A stretch of 64,000 nt of DNA from Pseudomonas sp. Irchel 3E13 (GTDB taxonomy: Bacteria; Pseudomonadota; Gammaproteobacteria; Pseudomonadales; Pseudomonadaceae), in assembly GCF_900187455.1 (NCBI RefSeq), contig NZ_FYDX01000009.1:1-64000 (forward strand). The letters are read 5' to 3'. Made by a program: the position numbers and the translations under genes. Below are positions 35,891-47,281 of the stretch, piece by piece. Positions within the stretch are counted from its first letter, which is position 1, and each line of letters starts with the position of its first letter. Below the pieces are notes generated by a model, which ran no database searches, was not told the DNA's origin, and saw only the letters and a program-made list of their open reading frames with translations.

Positions 35891-37111
35891 ATGTCCGTTG
35901 AGCAAGCTCCGGTGCAACGCGCCGATTTCGACCAGGTAATGGTTCCCAACTATGCGCCAGCAGCGTTCATTCCCGTGCGTGGCGCCGGTTCCCGAGTCTG
36001 GGACCAGTCGGGCCGCGAGCTGATCGATTTCGCTGGCGGCATCGCCGTAAACGTTCTGGGGCATGCCCATCCGGCACTGGTCGCAGCACTGACCGAACAG
36101 GCCAACAAACTGTGGCATGTGTCCAACGTGTTCACCAACGAGCCGGCCCTGCGTCTGGCCCGCAAGCTGGTCGACGCGACCTTCGCCGACCGCGCGTTCT
36201 TCTGCAACTCCGGCGCCGAGGCCAACGAGGCCGCGTTCAAGCTGGCCCGTCGCGTTGCCCACGACCGTTTCGGTCCTGAAAAGAACGAGATCATCGCCAC
36301 CGTCAACAGCTTCCACGGTCGCACCCTGTTCACCGTGAGCGTCGGCGGCCAGCCGAAGTACTCCGACGGCTTCGGCCCGAAGATCACCGGTATCAGCCAT
36401 GTGCCGTACAACGACCTGGAAGCGCTGAAAGCGCAGATTTCCGACAAGACCTGCGCCGTCGTGATCGAGCCGATCCAGGGCGAGAGCGGTGTGGTCCCGG
36501 CCGACAAGGCCTACCTGCAAGGCGCCCGCGAACTGTGCGACAAGCACAACGCGCTGCTGATCTTCGACGAAGTGCAGACCGGCGTTGGCCGTACCGGCGA
36601 GCTGTATGCCTACATGCACTACGGCGTGACCCCGGACATCCTCTCCAGCGCCAAGAGCCTGGGCGGCGGTTTCCCGATCGGCGCGATCCTGACCACCGAC
36701 GACCTGGCCAAGCACCTGGCCGTCGGCACCCACGGCACCACTTACGGCGGCAACCCGCTGGGCTGCGCCGTCGCCAACGCCGTGCTGGACATCGTCAACA
36801 CCCCTGAAGTGCTGGACGGCGTCAAAGCCAAGCACGAGCGCTTCAAGTCCCGCCTTGAGCAGATCGGTGAGAAATACGGCCTGTTCAGCCTGGTGCGCGG
36901 TCGCGGCCTGCTGATCGGCTGCGTGCTGACCGAGGCCTGGAAAGGCAAGGCCAAGGACGTGTTCAACGCTGCTGAGCAAGAGGGCCTGATGGTCCTGCAG
37001 GCCGGCCCGGATGTGGTGCGTTTCGCCCCGAGCCTGGTGGTCGAAGATGCCGACATCGATGAAGGTCTGGACCGTTTTGAGCGCGCTGCCGCCAAGCTGA
37101 CCAAGGCCTGA
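35891..37111 (+). CDS. aruC: Succinylornithine/acetylornithine aminotransferase
   Basis: 406 residues. Class III PLP aminotransferase: FCNSGAEANEAAFKLARR, IFDEVQTGVGRTGELYAY and PLP lysine in SSAKSLGGGFPIGAIL. In the AST pathway it converts succinylornithine to succinylglutamate semialdehyde; in Pseudomonas it also serves as ArgD. First gene of the aru operon, under ArgR control. Confidence 0.94.
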   Translation: MSVEQAPVQRADFDQVMVPNYAPAAFIPVRGAGSRVWDQSGRELIDFAGGIAVNVLGHAHPALVAALTEQANKLWHVSNVFTNEPALRLARKLVDATFADRAFFCNSGAEANEAAFKLARRVAHDRFGPEKNEIIATVNSFHGRTLFTVSVGGQPKYSDGFGPKITGISHVPYNDLEALKAQISDKTCAVVIEPIQGESGVVPADKAYLQGARELCDKHNALLIFDEVQTGVGRTGELYAYMHYGVTPDILSSAKSLGGGFPIGAILTTDDLAKHLAVGTHGTTYGGNPLGCAVANAVLDIVNTPEVLDGVKAKHERFKSRLEQIGEKYGLFSLVRGRGLLIGCVLTEAWKGKAKDVFNAAEQEGLMVLQAGPDVVRFAPSLVVEDADIDEGLDRFERAAAKLTKA

Positions 37112-37243
37112 TAAGCCTCCGCTGTCCCGTCGCTGGCCGTCACTGGCCAGCGAACCGATTTCATGTGGCCTGTGCCTGGTGTGCACACGCCGCTTTTTTT
37201 GCGCCGACCGTTGTCGGCCCGTATACCCGAAAGGAGTGACACC

Positions 37244-38263
37244 ATGCTGGTGATGCGCCCCGCGCAAATGGCTGACCTGGGTGAAGTACAGCGTCTGGCT
37301 GCGGACAGTCCCATTGGTGTCACGTCCCTGCCGGATGATGCCGGTCGCCTGAGCGACAAGATCGCCGCGTCCGAGACCTCGTTCGCCGCCGAAGTCAGCT
37401 TCAATGGCGAGGAGAGCTACTTCTTCGTCCTCGAAGACAGCGCCACCGGCAAGCTGGTCGGCTGTTCGGCCATCGTCGCCTCGGCGGGTTATTCCGAGCC
37501 GTTCTACAGCTTCCGCAACGAGACCTTCGTGCATGCGTCCCGCGAGCTGAAGATCCACAACAAGATCCACGTCCTCTCGCAATGCCATGACCTGACCGGC
37601 AACAGCCTGCTGACCAGCTTCTATGTGCTGCCGGAACTGGTGAACAGCGCCTGGGCCGAGCTGAATTCCCGTGGCCGTCTGCTGTTCATGGCCGCCCATC
37701 CCGAGCGTTTCGCCGATTCGGTGGTCACCGAAATCGTTGGCTACAGCGACGAGAACGGCGACTCGCCGTTCTGGGACGCCATCGGCCGCAACTTCTTCGA
37801 TCTCAATTACGCCGAGGCCGAGCGCCTGTGCGGCCTGAAGAGCCGTACCTTCCTCGCCGAGCTGATGCCGCATTACCCGATCTACGTGCCACTGCTGCCG
37901 GACGAGGCGCAAGAGGCCATGGGCCAGGTTCATCCGCGGGCGCAGATCACCTTCGACATCCTGATGCGCGAAGGCTTCGAGACTGACCATTACATCGACA
38001 TTTTCGACGGCGGCCCGACCCTGCACGCGCGGGTGTCCGGCATCCGTTCGATTGCCCAGAGCCGGGTCGTACCGGTCAAGCTGCAGGAGCAGCCGACCAA
38101 GGGCGGCCGTCAGTACCTGGTATCCAATGGCCAGTTGCAGGATTACCGCGCGGTACTGCTGGAACTGGACTGGGTGCCGGGCAAACCGGTTCACCTGAGC
38201 CCTGACGCCCTGGAAGCGCTGGGTGTTGGCGAGGGCGCCAGCGTGCGCCTGGTCGCGGTTTGA
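37244..38263 (+). CDS. aruF: Arginine/ornithine succinyltransferase subunit alpha
   Basis: 339 residues with AGGAG before ATG 37244. AstA family: RPAQMADLGEVQRLAADSPIG at the start, HDLTGNSLLTSFYVLPE and FLAELMPHYPIYVPLLP. The first enzyme of arginine catabolism, succinylating arginine from succinyl-CoA. Paralogous to aruG immediately downstream; the two form a heteromer in Pseudomonas. Confidence 0.94.
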   Translation: MLVMRPAQMADLGEVQRLAADSPIGVTSLPDDAGRLSDKIAASETSFAAEVSFNGEESYFFVLEDSATGKLVGCSAIVASAGYSEPFYSFRNETFVHASRELKIHNKIHVLSQCHDLTGNSLLTSFYVLPELVNSAWAELNSRGRLLFMAAHPERFADSVVTEIVGYSDENGDSPFWDAIGRNFFDLNYAEAERLCGLKSRTFLAELMPHYPIYVPLLPDEAQEAMGQVHPRAQITFDILMREGFETDHYIDIFDGGPTLHARVSGIRSIAQSRVVPVKLQEQPTKGGRQYLVSNGQLQDYRAVLLELDWVPGKPVHLSPDALEALGVGEGASVRLVAV

Positions 38264-38335
38264 TACTGCGGTTCTGATACCAAGAATTCGGCCGAGTTTC
38301 GCAGGTGCCAGCAGGCGCCTGCCCGAGGAGATAGC

Positions 38336-39361
38336 ATGATCGTTCGTCCCGTACGCAGCAGCGACCTACCGGCGCTGATCGAGCTGGCGCGCAGCACCGG
38401 CACCGGCCTGACCACCTTGCCGGCCAACGAAGAGCGCCTGGCCCACCGAGTCGGCTGGGCCGAGAAGACCTTTCGCGGCGAGGCCGAGCGTGCCGACGCG
38501 GACTACCTGTTCGTGCTGGAAAACGACGACGGCGTGGTCGTGGGCATTTCCGCCATCGCCGGTGCCGTCGGCCTGCGCGAGCCTTGGTACAACTACCGGG
38601 TCGGCCTGACCGTCAGCGCTTCTCAGGAGCTGAACATCTATCGGGAGATCCCGACGCTGTTCCTGGCCAACGACCTGACCGGCAACTCCGAGCTGTGCTC
38701 GCTGTTCCTGCGGGCCGACAGCCGCAGCGGCCTGAATGGCCGTCTGCTGTCCAAGGCGCGGATGCTGTTCATCGCCGAATTCCCCGACCTGTTCGGCAAC
38801 AAGATCATCGCCGAAATGCGCGGCATGTCCGATGAACTGGGCCGTTCGCCGTTCTGGGAAAGCCTGGGCCGGCACTTCTTCAAAATGGAGTTCAGCCAGG
38901 CCGACTACCTCACCGGCGTCGGCAACAAGGCCTTTATCGCCGAGCTGATGCCCAAGTTCCCGCTCTATACCTGCTTCCTCTCGGAAGCGGCGCGCAGCGT
39001 TATCGGACGCGTCCACAGCGATACCGAGCCAGCGCTGGCGATGCTCAAGAGCGAAGGTTTCAGTTACCAGGGCTACGTCGACATCTTCGACGCCGGCCCG
39101 GCCATCGAGTGCCAGACCAGCAAGATCCGCGCGGTCCAGGACAGCCAGTCCCTGGTACTGGCCGTCGGTACGCCGGGCGACGATGCCACCCCTTACATCA
39201 TCCACAACCGCAAGCGTGAAGACTGCCGCATCGCCGCGGCACCCGCCCGCCTGGCGGCCGGCACCCTGGTGGTCGATCCACAGACCGCCAAGCGCCTGCG
39301 CCTGAGCGTTGGCGACCAGGTTCGCGCGGTGCCGCTGTCCGCTGCCCGGGAGGCCAAATAA
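38336..39361 (+). CDS. aruG: Arginine/ornithine succinyltransferase subunit beta
   Basis: 341 residues, same fold and block order as AruF (RPVRSSDLPALIELARSTGTG, NDLTGNSELCSLFLR, FIAELMPKFPLYTCFL), evidently a tandem duplicate. The stop TAA shares its final A with the aruD ATG, so translation is coupled. Confidence 0.94.
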   Translation: MIVRPVRSSDLPALIELARSTGTGLTTLPANEERLAHRVGWAEKTFRGEAERADADYLFVLENDDGVVVGISAIAGAVGLREPWYNYRVGLTVSASQELNIYREIPTLFLANDLTGNSELCSLFLRADSRSGLNGRLLSKARMLFIAEFPDLFGNKIIAEMRGMSDELGRSPFWESLGRHFFKMEFSQADYLTGVGNKAFIAELMPKFPLYTCFLSEAARSVIGRVHSDTEPALAMLKSEGFSYQGYVDIFDAGPAIECQTSKIRAVQDSQSLVLAVGTPGDDATPYIIHNRKREDCRIAAAPARLAAGTLVVDPQTAKRLRLSVGDQVRAVPLSAAREAK

Positions 39362-40824
39362 TGAGCACTCACTACATCGCAGGCCAATGGCTGGCCGGTC
39401 AGGGCGAGACCCTTGAATCGCTGGACCCGGTCAGTCAGGCCGTGGTCTGGAAAGGACAGGGCGCCAGCGCGGAGCAGGTCGAGCAGGCCGTTGCGGCCGC
39501 TCGCCAGGCGTTCCCGGGCTGGGCTCGGCAGTCGCTGGACATGCGCATCGCTGTGCTGGAGGCCTTCGCCGCGCAACTCAAGGCCAACGCTGACGAACTG
39601 GCCCGTTGCATCGGTGAGGAAACCGGCAAGCCGCTGTGGGAATCCGCGACCGAAGTGACCAGCATGGTCAACAAGGTGGCGATCTCGGTGCAGAGCTACC
39701 GCGAACGTACCGGCGAGAAAAGCGGCCCTCTGGCCGACGCCACCGCCGTCTTGCGCCACAAGCCGCATGGTGTGGTAGCGGTGTTCGGTCCTTACAACTT
39801 CCCGGGCCACCTGCCCAACGGTCACATCGTGCCGGCACTGCTGGCGGGTAACGCCGTGGTGTTCAAGCCGAGCGAACTGACGCCCAAGGTCGCCGAACTG
39901 ACGGTCAAGTGCTGGAACGACGCCGGCTTGCCGGCGGGGGTGCTCAACCTGGTGCAGGGCGCGCGGGAAACCGGCGTGGCCCTGGCTGCCAATCCCGGCA
40001 TCGACGGCCTGTTCTTCACCGGCTCCAGCCGTACCGGCAACCTGTTGCACCAACAATTCGCCGGTCGCCCGGACAAAATCCTCGCCCTGGAGATGGGCGG
40101 CAACAACCCGCTGGTGGTGGACGAGGTCAAGGACCTGGACGCCGCGGTCTACACCATCATCCAGTCCGCGTTCATCTCCGCCGGCCAGCGCTGCACCTGC
40201 GCCCGCCGCCTGCTGGTGCCGCAAGGCGCCTGGGGCGACACGCTGCTGGCGCGTTTGGTGGACGTGAGCAAGAACATCTCGGTCGGTGCCTTCGACCAGC
40301 AGCCCGCACCGTTCATGGGCTCGGTGGTTTCCCTGGCGGCGGCCAAGGCCTTGGTGGATGCCCAGGCGCACCTGCTGGCCAACGGCGCCACCGCGTTGCT
40401 GGAAATGACCCAGCCGCAAGCCGGCGCCGCGTTGCTGACCCCGGGCATTCTCGATGTCAGCGCCGTGGCCGATCGCCCGGACGAAGAGTTCTTCGGCCCG
40501 CTGCTGCAAGTGATCCGCTACAGCGATTTCCCGGCGGCCATCGCCGAGGCCAACAACACCCAGTACGGCCTCGCCGCGGGTTTGTTGTCGGACTCCCATG
40601 CGCGCTACCAGCAGTTCTGGCTGGAAAGCCGCGCCGGTATCGTCAACTGGAACAAACAACTGACCGGCGCCGCCAGCAGCGCGCCGTTCGGTGGCGTCGG
40701 CGCCAGCGGCAACCACCGCGCCAGTGCCTATTACGCGGCGGATTACTGTGCCTACCCGGTGGCTTCGCTGGAAACCGCGAGCCTTGTCCTGCCTGCCACG
40801 CTGACGCCCGGCGTCGCCCTATAA
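39361..40824 (+). CDS. aruD: N-succinylglutamate 5-semialdehyde dehydrogenase
   Basis: 487 residues, aldehyde dehydrogenase fold: FGPYNFPGHLPNGHIVPAL, FTGSSRTGNLLHQQ, the general base in ALEMGGNNPLVV and the catalytic Cys in SAGQRCTCARRLLVP. NAD-dependent oxidation of succinylglutamate semialdehyde to succinylglutamate. Fourth step of the AST route; one-base overlap with aruG. Confidence 0.95.
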   Translation: MSTHYIAGQWLAGQGETLESLDPVSQAVVWKGQGASAEQVEQAVAAARQAFPGWARQSLDMRIAVLEAFAAQLKANADELARCIGEETGKPLWESATEVTSMVNKVAISVQSYRERTGEKSGPLADATAVLRHKPHGVVAVFGPYNFPGHLPNGHIVPALLAGNAVVFKPSELTPKVAELTVKCWNDAGLPAGVLNLVQGARETGVALAANPGIDGLFFTGSSRTGNLLHQQFAGRPDKILALEMGGNNPLVVDEVKDLDAAVYTIIQSAFISAGQRCTCARRLLVPQGAWGDTLLARLVDVSKNISVGAFDQQPAPFMGSVVSLAAAKALVDAQAHLLANGATALLEMTQPQAGAALLTPGILDVSAVADRPDEEFFGPLLQVIRYSDFPAAIAEANNTQYGLAAGLLSDSHARYQQFWLESRAGIVNWNKQLTGAASSAPFGGVGASGNHRASAYYAADYCAYPVASLETASLVLPATLTPGVAL

Positions 40825-40849
40825 CAACAGGTTCACGGAGCCTTAGCCG

Positions 40850-42199
40850 ATGAAATCGTTTGAAGTGAATTTTGATGGTCTGGTCGGACCGACGCACAAC
40901 TACGGCGGCCTGTCCTACGGCAACGTTGCCTCGCAGAGCAACAGCCAGCAGGGCTCGAACCCGCGTGAAGCGGCGCGTCAGGGCCTGGCGAAGATGAAAG
41001 CGCTGGCCGACATGGGCTTCAAGCAAGGCGTGCTGGCCCCGCAGGAGCGCCCGGACGTGGCAGCGCTGCGCCGCCTGGGCTTCAGCGGTAGCGATGCCGA
41101 GGTCATCCAGCGCGCGGCGAAAGAAGCCATGCCGTTGCTGGTCGCCAGTTGCTCGGCATCGAGCATGTGGGTGGCCAACGCCGCGACGGTCAGCCCGAGC
41201 GCCGACACCGCCGATGGCCGCGTGCATTTCACCGCCGCCAACCTGAACTGCAAGTACCACCGCAGCATCGAGCACCCGACCACCAGTCGCGTGCTGGGCG
41301 CCATGTTCGCCAACCAGCAACACTTCGCCCACCACGCCGCGTTGCCGGCGGTGGCGCAGTTCGGCGATGAAGGCGCGGCCAACCACACCCGCTTCTGCCG
41401 TGCCTACGGTGAGCCGGGCGTCGAATTCTTCGTCTTCGGTCGCAGTGCCTTCGACATTCGCTTTCCGGCGCCGCAGAAGTACCCGGCACGGCAGACTCTG
41501 GAAGCGTCCCAGGCCGTGGCCCGCCTGCATGGCTTGAGCGATGACGGCGTGGTCTATGCTCAGCAGAATCCGTCGGTCATCGACCAGGGCGTGTTCCACA
41601 ACGACGTGATCGCGGTCGGCAACGGCGAAGTGCTGTTCTACCACGAGGACGCCTTCCTCGAGACCGAGCGGGTACTGGCTGAACTGAAGGCCAAACTGGC
41701 CAAGCGCGGCGGCGACTTCAAGGCGATCTGCGTGCCGCGAGCCCAGGTTTCGGTGGAGGACGCGGTGCGTTCCTACCTGTTCAACAGCCAGTTGCTGTCG
41801 CGCGACGACGGTTCGATGCTGCTGGTGGTGCCGGAAGAGTGCCGTAACAACGAGCGGGTCTGGGCTTACCTGTCGGCGCTGGCCGGCCAGGGCAGTGCGA
41901 TCAGCGAGGTGCGCGTCTTCGACCTCAAGCAGAGCATGCAGAACGGTGGTGGTCCGGCTTGCCTGCGCCTGCGCGTGGCCCTGAATGAAACGGAACTGGC
42001 GGCGGTCAATCCAGGGGTTATCATGACGGCGCCGTTGTACGACACCCTGACCCAATGGGTCGACAAGCACTACCGCGACCGCCTGGTTGAAAGCGACCTG
42101 GCCGATCCGCAACTGCTGACGGAGTGTCGTACGGCACTGGATGAACTGACCCGGATTCTGCAACTGGGCTCGGTCTATCCGTTCCAACTCCAACCCTGA
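40850..42199 (+). CDS. aruB: N-succinylarginine dihydrolase
   Basis: 449 residues of the guanidine-modifying fold. SFEVNFDGLVGPTHNYGGLS, the His of FTAANLNCKYHRSIEHPTT and the catalytic Cys in GGGPACLRLRVALNE are conserved. It releases two ammonia and CO2 from succinylarginine to give succinylornithine. 25 bp after aruD. Confidence 0.95.
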   Translation: MKSFEVNFDGLVGPTHNYGGLSYGNVASQSNSQQGSNPREAARQGLAKMKALADMGFKQGVLAPQERPDVAALRRLGFSGSDAEVIQRAAKEAMPLLVASCSASSMWVANAATVSPSADTADGRVHFTAANLNCKYHRSIEHPTTSRVLGAMFANQQHFAHHAALPAVAQFGDEGAANHTRFCRAYGEPGVEFFVFGRSAFDIRFPAPQKYPARQTLEASQAVARLHGLSDDGVVYAQQNPSVIDQGVFHNDVIAVGNGEVLFYHEDAFLETERVLAELKAKLAKRGGDFKAICVPRAQVSVEDAVRSYLFNSQLLSRDDGSMLLVVPEECRNNERVWAYLSALAGQGSAISEVRVFDLKQSMQNGGGPACLRLRVALNETELAAVNPGVIMTAPLYDTLTQWVDKHYRDRLVESDLADPQLLTECRTALDELTRILQLGSVYPFQLQP

Positions 42200-42213
42200 A
42201 AGAGCACTTGAAC

Positions 42214-42504
42214 ATGTCCGACGCCCTGCAACTGATCCTTGAAGATGAAGATGGCACCTCGCGCGAAGTCTCCACCAGCCGCTTTGCGGTGATCTGGCAA
42301 GGCAAGGAAGTCTGGATCCAGCAGGATGGCCGCGGCCAGTTGCTGATCGGCGTCGACGTGGAAGAGGGCGATAGCGAATACGCCACCCTGCTGCTGCGCC
42401 CGCTGGCCACCAACCTGGTCAGCCTGGAACTGGAAATGGAGCCGGCCGATGCCGGCGACGATGACGATCACGTCCACGGTCCCGATTGCGGACATCATCA
42501 CTAA
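42214..42504 (+). CDS. Small acidic protein with His-rich C-terminus, aru operon
   Basis: 96 residues from ATG 42214. A beta-rich N-terminal part (LQLILEDEDGTSREVSTSRF) followed by an acidic linker and the tail DDDDHVHGPDCGHHH, which offers five His and one Cys and looks like a metal-binding or metallochaperone-like tail. It is the counterpart of the hypothetical gene between aruB and aruE in P. aeruginosa. No known domain; a metal role for the zinc enzyme AruE next door is a guess. Confidence 0.85.
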   Translation: MSDALQLILEDEDGTSREVSTSRFAVIWQGKEVWIQQDGRGQLLIGVDVEEGDSEYATLLLRPLATNLVSLELEMEPADAGDDDDHVHGPDCGHHH

Positions 42505-42515
42505 GGAACGACACC

Positions 42516-43526
42516 ATGCTCGCCCTCGGCAAACTGCTTGAGCTGACCCTTGCCGGTCGTGAACCGGCGGAGAAGACCCAGTTGACGGTCGAGGGCGTGC
42601 GCTTGCGCTGGCTCGCCGAGGGCGCGCTGGAAGTCCGCCCGCCGGAATCGCGGGATATCGGCCTGGACATCCTGCTGTCCGCCGGCATCCACGGCAATGA
42701 AACCGCGCCCATCGAGCTGCTCGACGAACTGCTGCACGGCATCGCCCGCGGTGACGTGAAGCCCCGGGCGCGGATTCTGTTCCTGTTCGGTAACCCCGAG
42801 GCGATTCGGCGCGGTGAGCGTTACCTTGAACAGGACGTCAATCGCCTGTTCAACGGCCGTCATGAGCTGTCCAGCGGTTCGGAGGCGTTGCGCGCCTGTG
42901 AACTGGAACGCCTGGCGACCACCTTTTTCAGCCTGCCGGGGCGTACCCGGCTGCACTACGACCTGCACACCGCCATCCGTGGTTCGAAGATCGAGCAGTT
43001 CGCCCTCTATCCTTATAAAGAGGGGCGCCAGCACTCTCGCCGCGAACTGGCCCGTCTGCGCGCCGCCGGCATGGAAGCGGTGTTGCTGCAAAGCAAGACC
43101 TCCATCACCTTTACCGCCTTCACCTACGAACAGCTCGAGGCCGAGTCCTTCACCCTGGAACTGGGCAAGGCGCGGCCTTTCGGACAGAACGAGCAGGTCA
43201 ATCTCGACCGGCTCCAGGCGCGGCTGATCCAGATCATCGAAGGCACCGAGCCCGAGCAGCCGGAAGGGCTGGATGGCCTGCAACTGTTCAGCGTCGCCCG
43301 CGAGATCATCAAGCACAGCGACAACTTCCACCTGCACTTGCCGGCGGACATCGAGAATTTCTCGGAATTGTCCAAGGGCTATCTGCTGGCCGAAGACTTG
43401 GCCGAGACGCGCTGGATCGTCGAGGAGGAGGGGGCTCGCATCATCTTCCCCAACCCGAAGGTCAAGAACGGCTTGCGCGCGGGGATTCTGATCGTGCCCG
43501 CCTCGACAGAGGGACTGGGCCAGTAG
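42516..43526 (+). CDS. aruE: Succinylglutamate desuccinylase
   Basis: 336 residues from ATG 42516. M14-type zinc hydrolase: SAGIHGNETAPIELLDEL carries His/Glu ligands, DVNRLFNGRH, and DLHTAIRGSKIEQFALYPY the third His. It splits succinylglutamate to succinate and glutamate, the last AST step. 11 bp after the His-rich gene; followed by the terminator at 43557. Confidence 0.94.
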   Translation: MLALGKLLELTLAGREPAEKTQLTVEGVRLRWLAEGALEVRPPESRDIGLDILLSAGIHGNETAPIELLDELLHGIARGDVKPRARILFLFGNPEAIRRGERYLEQDVNRLFNGRHELSSGSEALRACELERLATTFFSLPGRTRLHYDLHTAIRGSKIEQFALYPYKEGRQHSRRELARLRAAGMEAVLLQSKTSITFTAFTYEQLEAESFTLELGKARPFGQNEQVNLDRLQARLIQIIEGTEPEQPEGLDGLQLFSVAREIIKHSDNFHLHLPADIENFSELSKGYLLAEDLAETRWIVEEEGARIIFPNPKVKNGLRAGILIVPASTEGLGQ

Positions 43527-43556
43527 TCGCTGGCAAGCGATTAGGTCAGGGCAACG

Positions 43557-43590
43557 AAAAAGGCCGCGGATCACTCCGCGGCCTTCTCAT
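43557..43590. terminator. Bidirectional terminator between aruE and ribE/ribH2
   Basis: Stem AGGCCGCGGA / TCCGCGGCCT around TCAC (43561-43584), flanked by A5 and a T-rich side. It serves the two convergent genes. Confidence 0.88.
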
Positions 43591-44097
43591 TTATACCGCG
43601 ACTTTCTGCGGCACTTCGCTGCGACGCAGTGCCCGCAGCTTCAACAGCGTGTCAGCGCAGGTGTTCGCCGCTTCCTGGCCCTTGAGCACGAAATGCTCGA
43701 AGAAGAACTTCTGGTGCTCGTCGCCGGCGTGGAAGTGGTGGGGGGTCAGGACCACCGAGAACACCGGCACTTCGGTTTCCAGTTGAACCTGCATCAGGCC
43801 GCTGATCACCGACTGGGCGACGAACTCATGGCGGTACAGGCCGCCGTCCACCACCAGGCCGGCGGCGACGATGGCGCCATAGCGGCCACTGCGGGCCAGT
43901 AGCTTGGCGTGCAACGGGATCTCGAAGGCGCCGCCGACTTCATAGAAATCGATATCGCCGGCCTGATAGCCGTGCTTGGCCATTTCCTCGACGAAGCCTT
44001 TGCGGCTCTGGTCAACGATATCTTTGTGCCAGCACGCCTGGACGAAAGCGATACGTTCGTTGCCGTGGGACTTGCTGTCGATTGGGGTTGGTTGCAT
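43591..44097 (-). CDS. 6,7-dimethyl-8-ribityllumazine synthase, RibH2 type
   Basis: 168 residues from ATG 44097. Lumazine synthase fold: AFVQACWHKDIVDQ, substrate loop GGAFEIPLHAKLLARSG, and the active-site His in SVVLTPHHFHAGDEH. The sequence HHFHAGDEHQKFFFEHFVLK is that of the type II (RibH2) enzymes rather than of the housekeeping RibE/RibH. It makes the riboflavin precursor. It is controlled by the FMN riboswitch just upstream, with the ribosome site in a hairpin. Confidence 0.9.
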   Translation of the reverse strand: MQPTPIDSKSHGNERIAFVQACWHKDIVDQSRKGFVEEMAKHGYQAGDIDFYEVGGAFEIPLHAKLLARSGRYGAIVAAGLVVDGGLYRHEFVAQSVISGLMQVQLETEVPVFSVVLTPHHFHAGDEHQKFFFEHFVLKGQEAANTCADTLLKLRALRRSEVPQKVAV

Positions 44098-44108
44098 TGA
44101 AACGGACT

Positions 44109-44129
44109 CCTGTTTATATGAAAAACAGG
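44109..44129 (-). promoter_or_regulatory. Ribosome-site-sequestering hairpin before ribH2
   Basis: On the minus strand CCTGTTT-TTCATAT-AAACAGG forms a 7-bp stem; the AGG of its 3' arm continues into AGGAG, the ribosome site. It is a likely expression platform for the riboswitch. Confidence 0.6.
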
Positions 44130-44195
44130 GCATCTGGATCGAAAGGGATGGTCGTCCCGCAATGCGTGGACGAACGGACACAGCGGTGTCTATCC

Positions 44196-44340
44196 CGTTC
44201 TCTCTTTATCCGGACTATGACCGTCGGCCCCGGAATCACACCGGGTCTGCTGACCTTGCAAGCCGTGCCTGCAAGCGCTCGCGGGCTATGCGCATTGCGC
44301 GCAATTACCGCCGGTGGGGAGTTGCACCCCGCCCTGAGAA
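44196..44340 (-). ncRNA. FMN riboswitch (RFN element)
   Basis: On the minus strand the sequence opens with GGGCGGGGTGCAACTCCCCA and CCGGCGGTAA, then CCCGCGAGCG, GGTCAGCAGACCCGGTG, ATTCCGGGGCCGACGGT, and closes with ATAGTCCGGATAAAGAGAGA. All are conserved RFN blocks in the right order. It precedes the lumazine synthase gene, so FMN should repress it. Confidence 0.95.
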
Positions 44341-44570
44341 CGTTGCCATCACCTGTGATGGCGACGCCGTTTGTAACATAGTTTTTGGCGGAACGTATAG
44401 CCTGCTAACTAAATCGCCTGGATAAACGTCATTTCATCCTGAATGCAGGCTTCGATCGTATAAACACACTGCACCCGGCACTCAGGCTAGATATAATGCG
44501 GCCCTTTGCCGTCGTTTCGTCTATTTGACGCGCACATTTGCCTCAGGCCGCCGTTTCCGTGGAAGAACCT
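44341..44570 (+). other. Riboswitch-alaS intergenic stretch
   Basis: 230 bases holding a GCCATCAC/GTGATGGC inverted repeat at about 44345-44362 (the leader start of the riboswitch transcript) and a TATAAT -10 hexamer at 44492-44497 for alaS, with a poor -35. GGAAG precedes the alaS ATG. Nothing else seen. Confidence 0.5.
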
Positions 44571-47195
<2,625 letters not shown>

Positions 47196-47199
47196 GGCG

Positions 47200-47231
47200 C
47201 CTGCGGCCCGTCGTCTAGTGGCGGGCCGCGG
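47200..47231 (+). terminator. Hairpin between alaS and lysC
   Basis: GCGGCCCG (47203-47210) pairs with CGGGCCGC after an 11-base loop; no T-run directly after it, so attenuation is more likely than full termination. Confidence 0.5.
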
Positions 47232-47281
47232 GCGTTGTGATTGTTTATTGGGTGCCCTTCACGGGCTGAGGCGGCTTTGAA

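Noticed and set aside
35786..38194. 802-codon minus-strand frame over aruC and aruF
   Set aside because: Antisense shadow; the aru genes are unambiguous.
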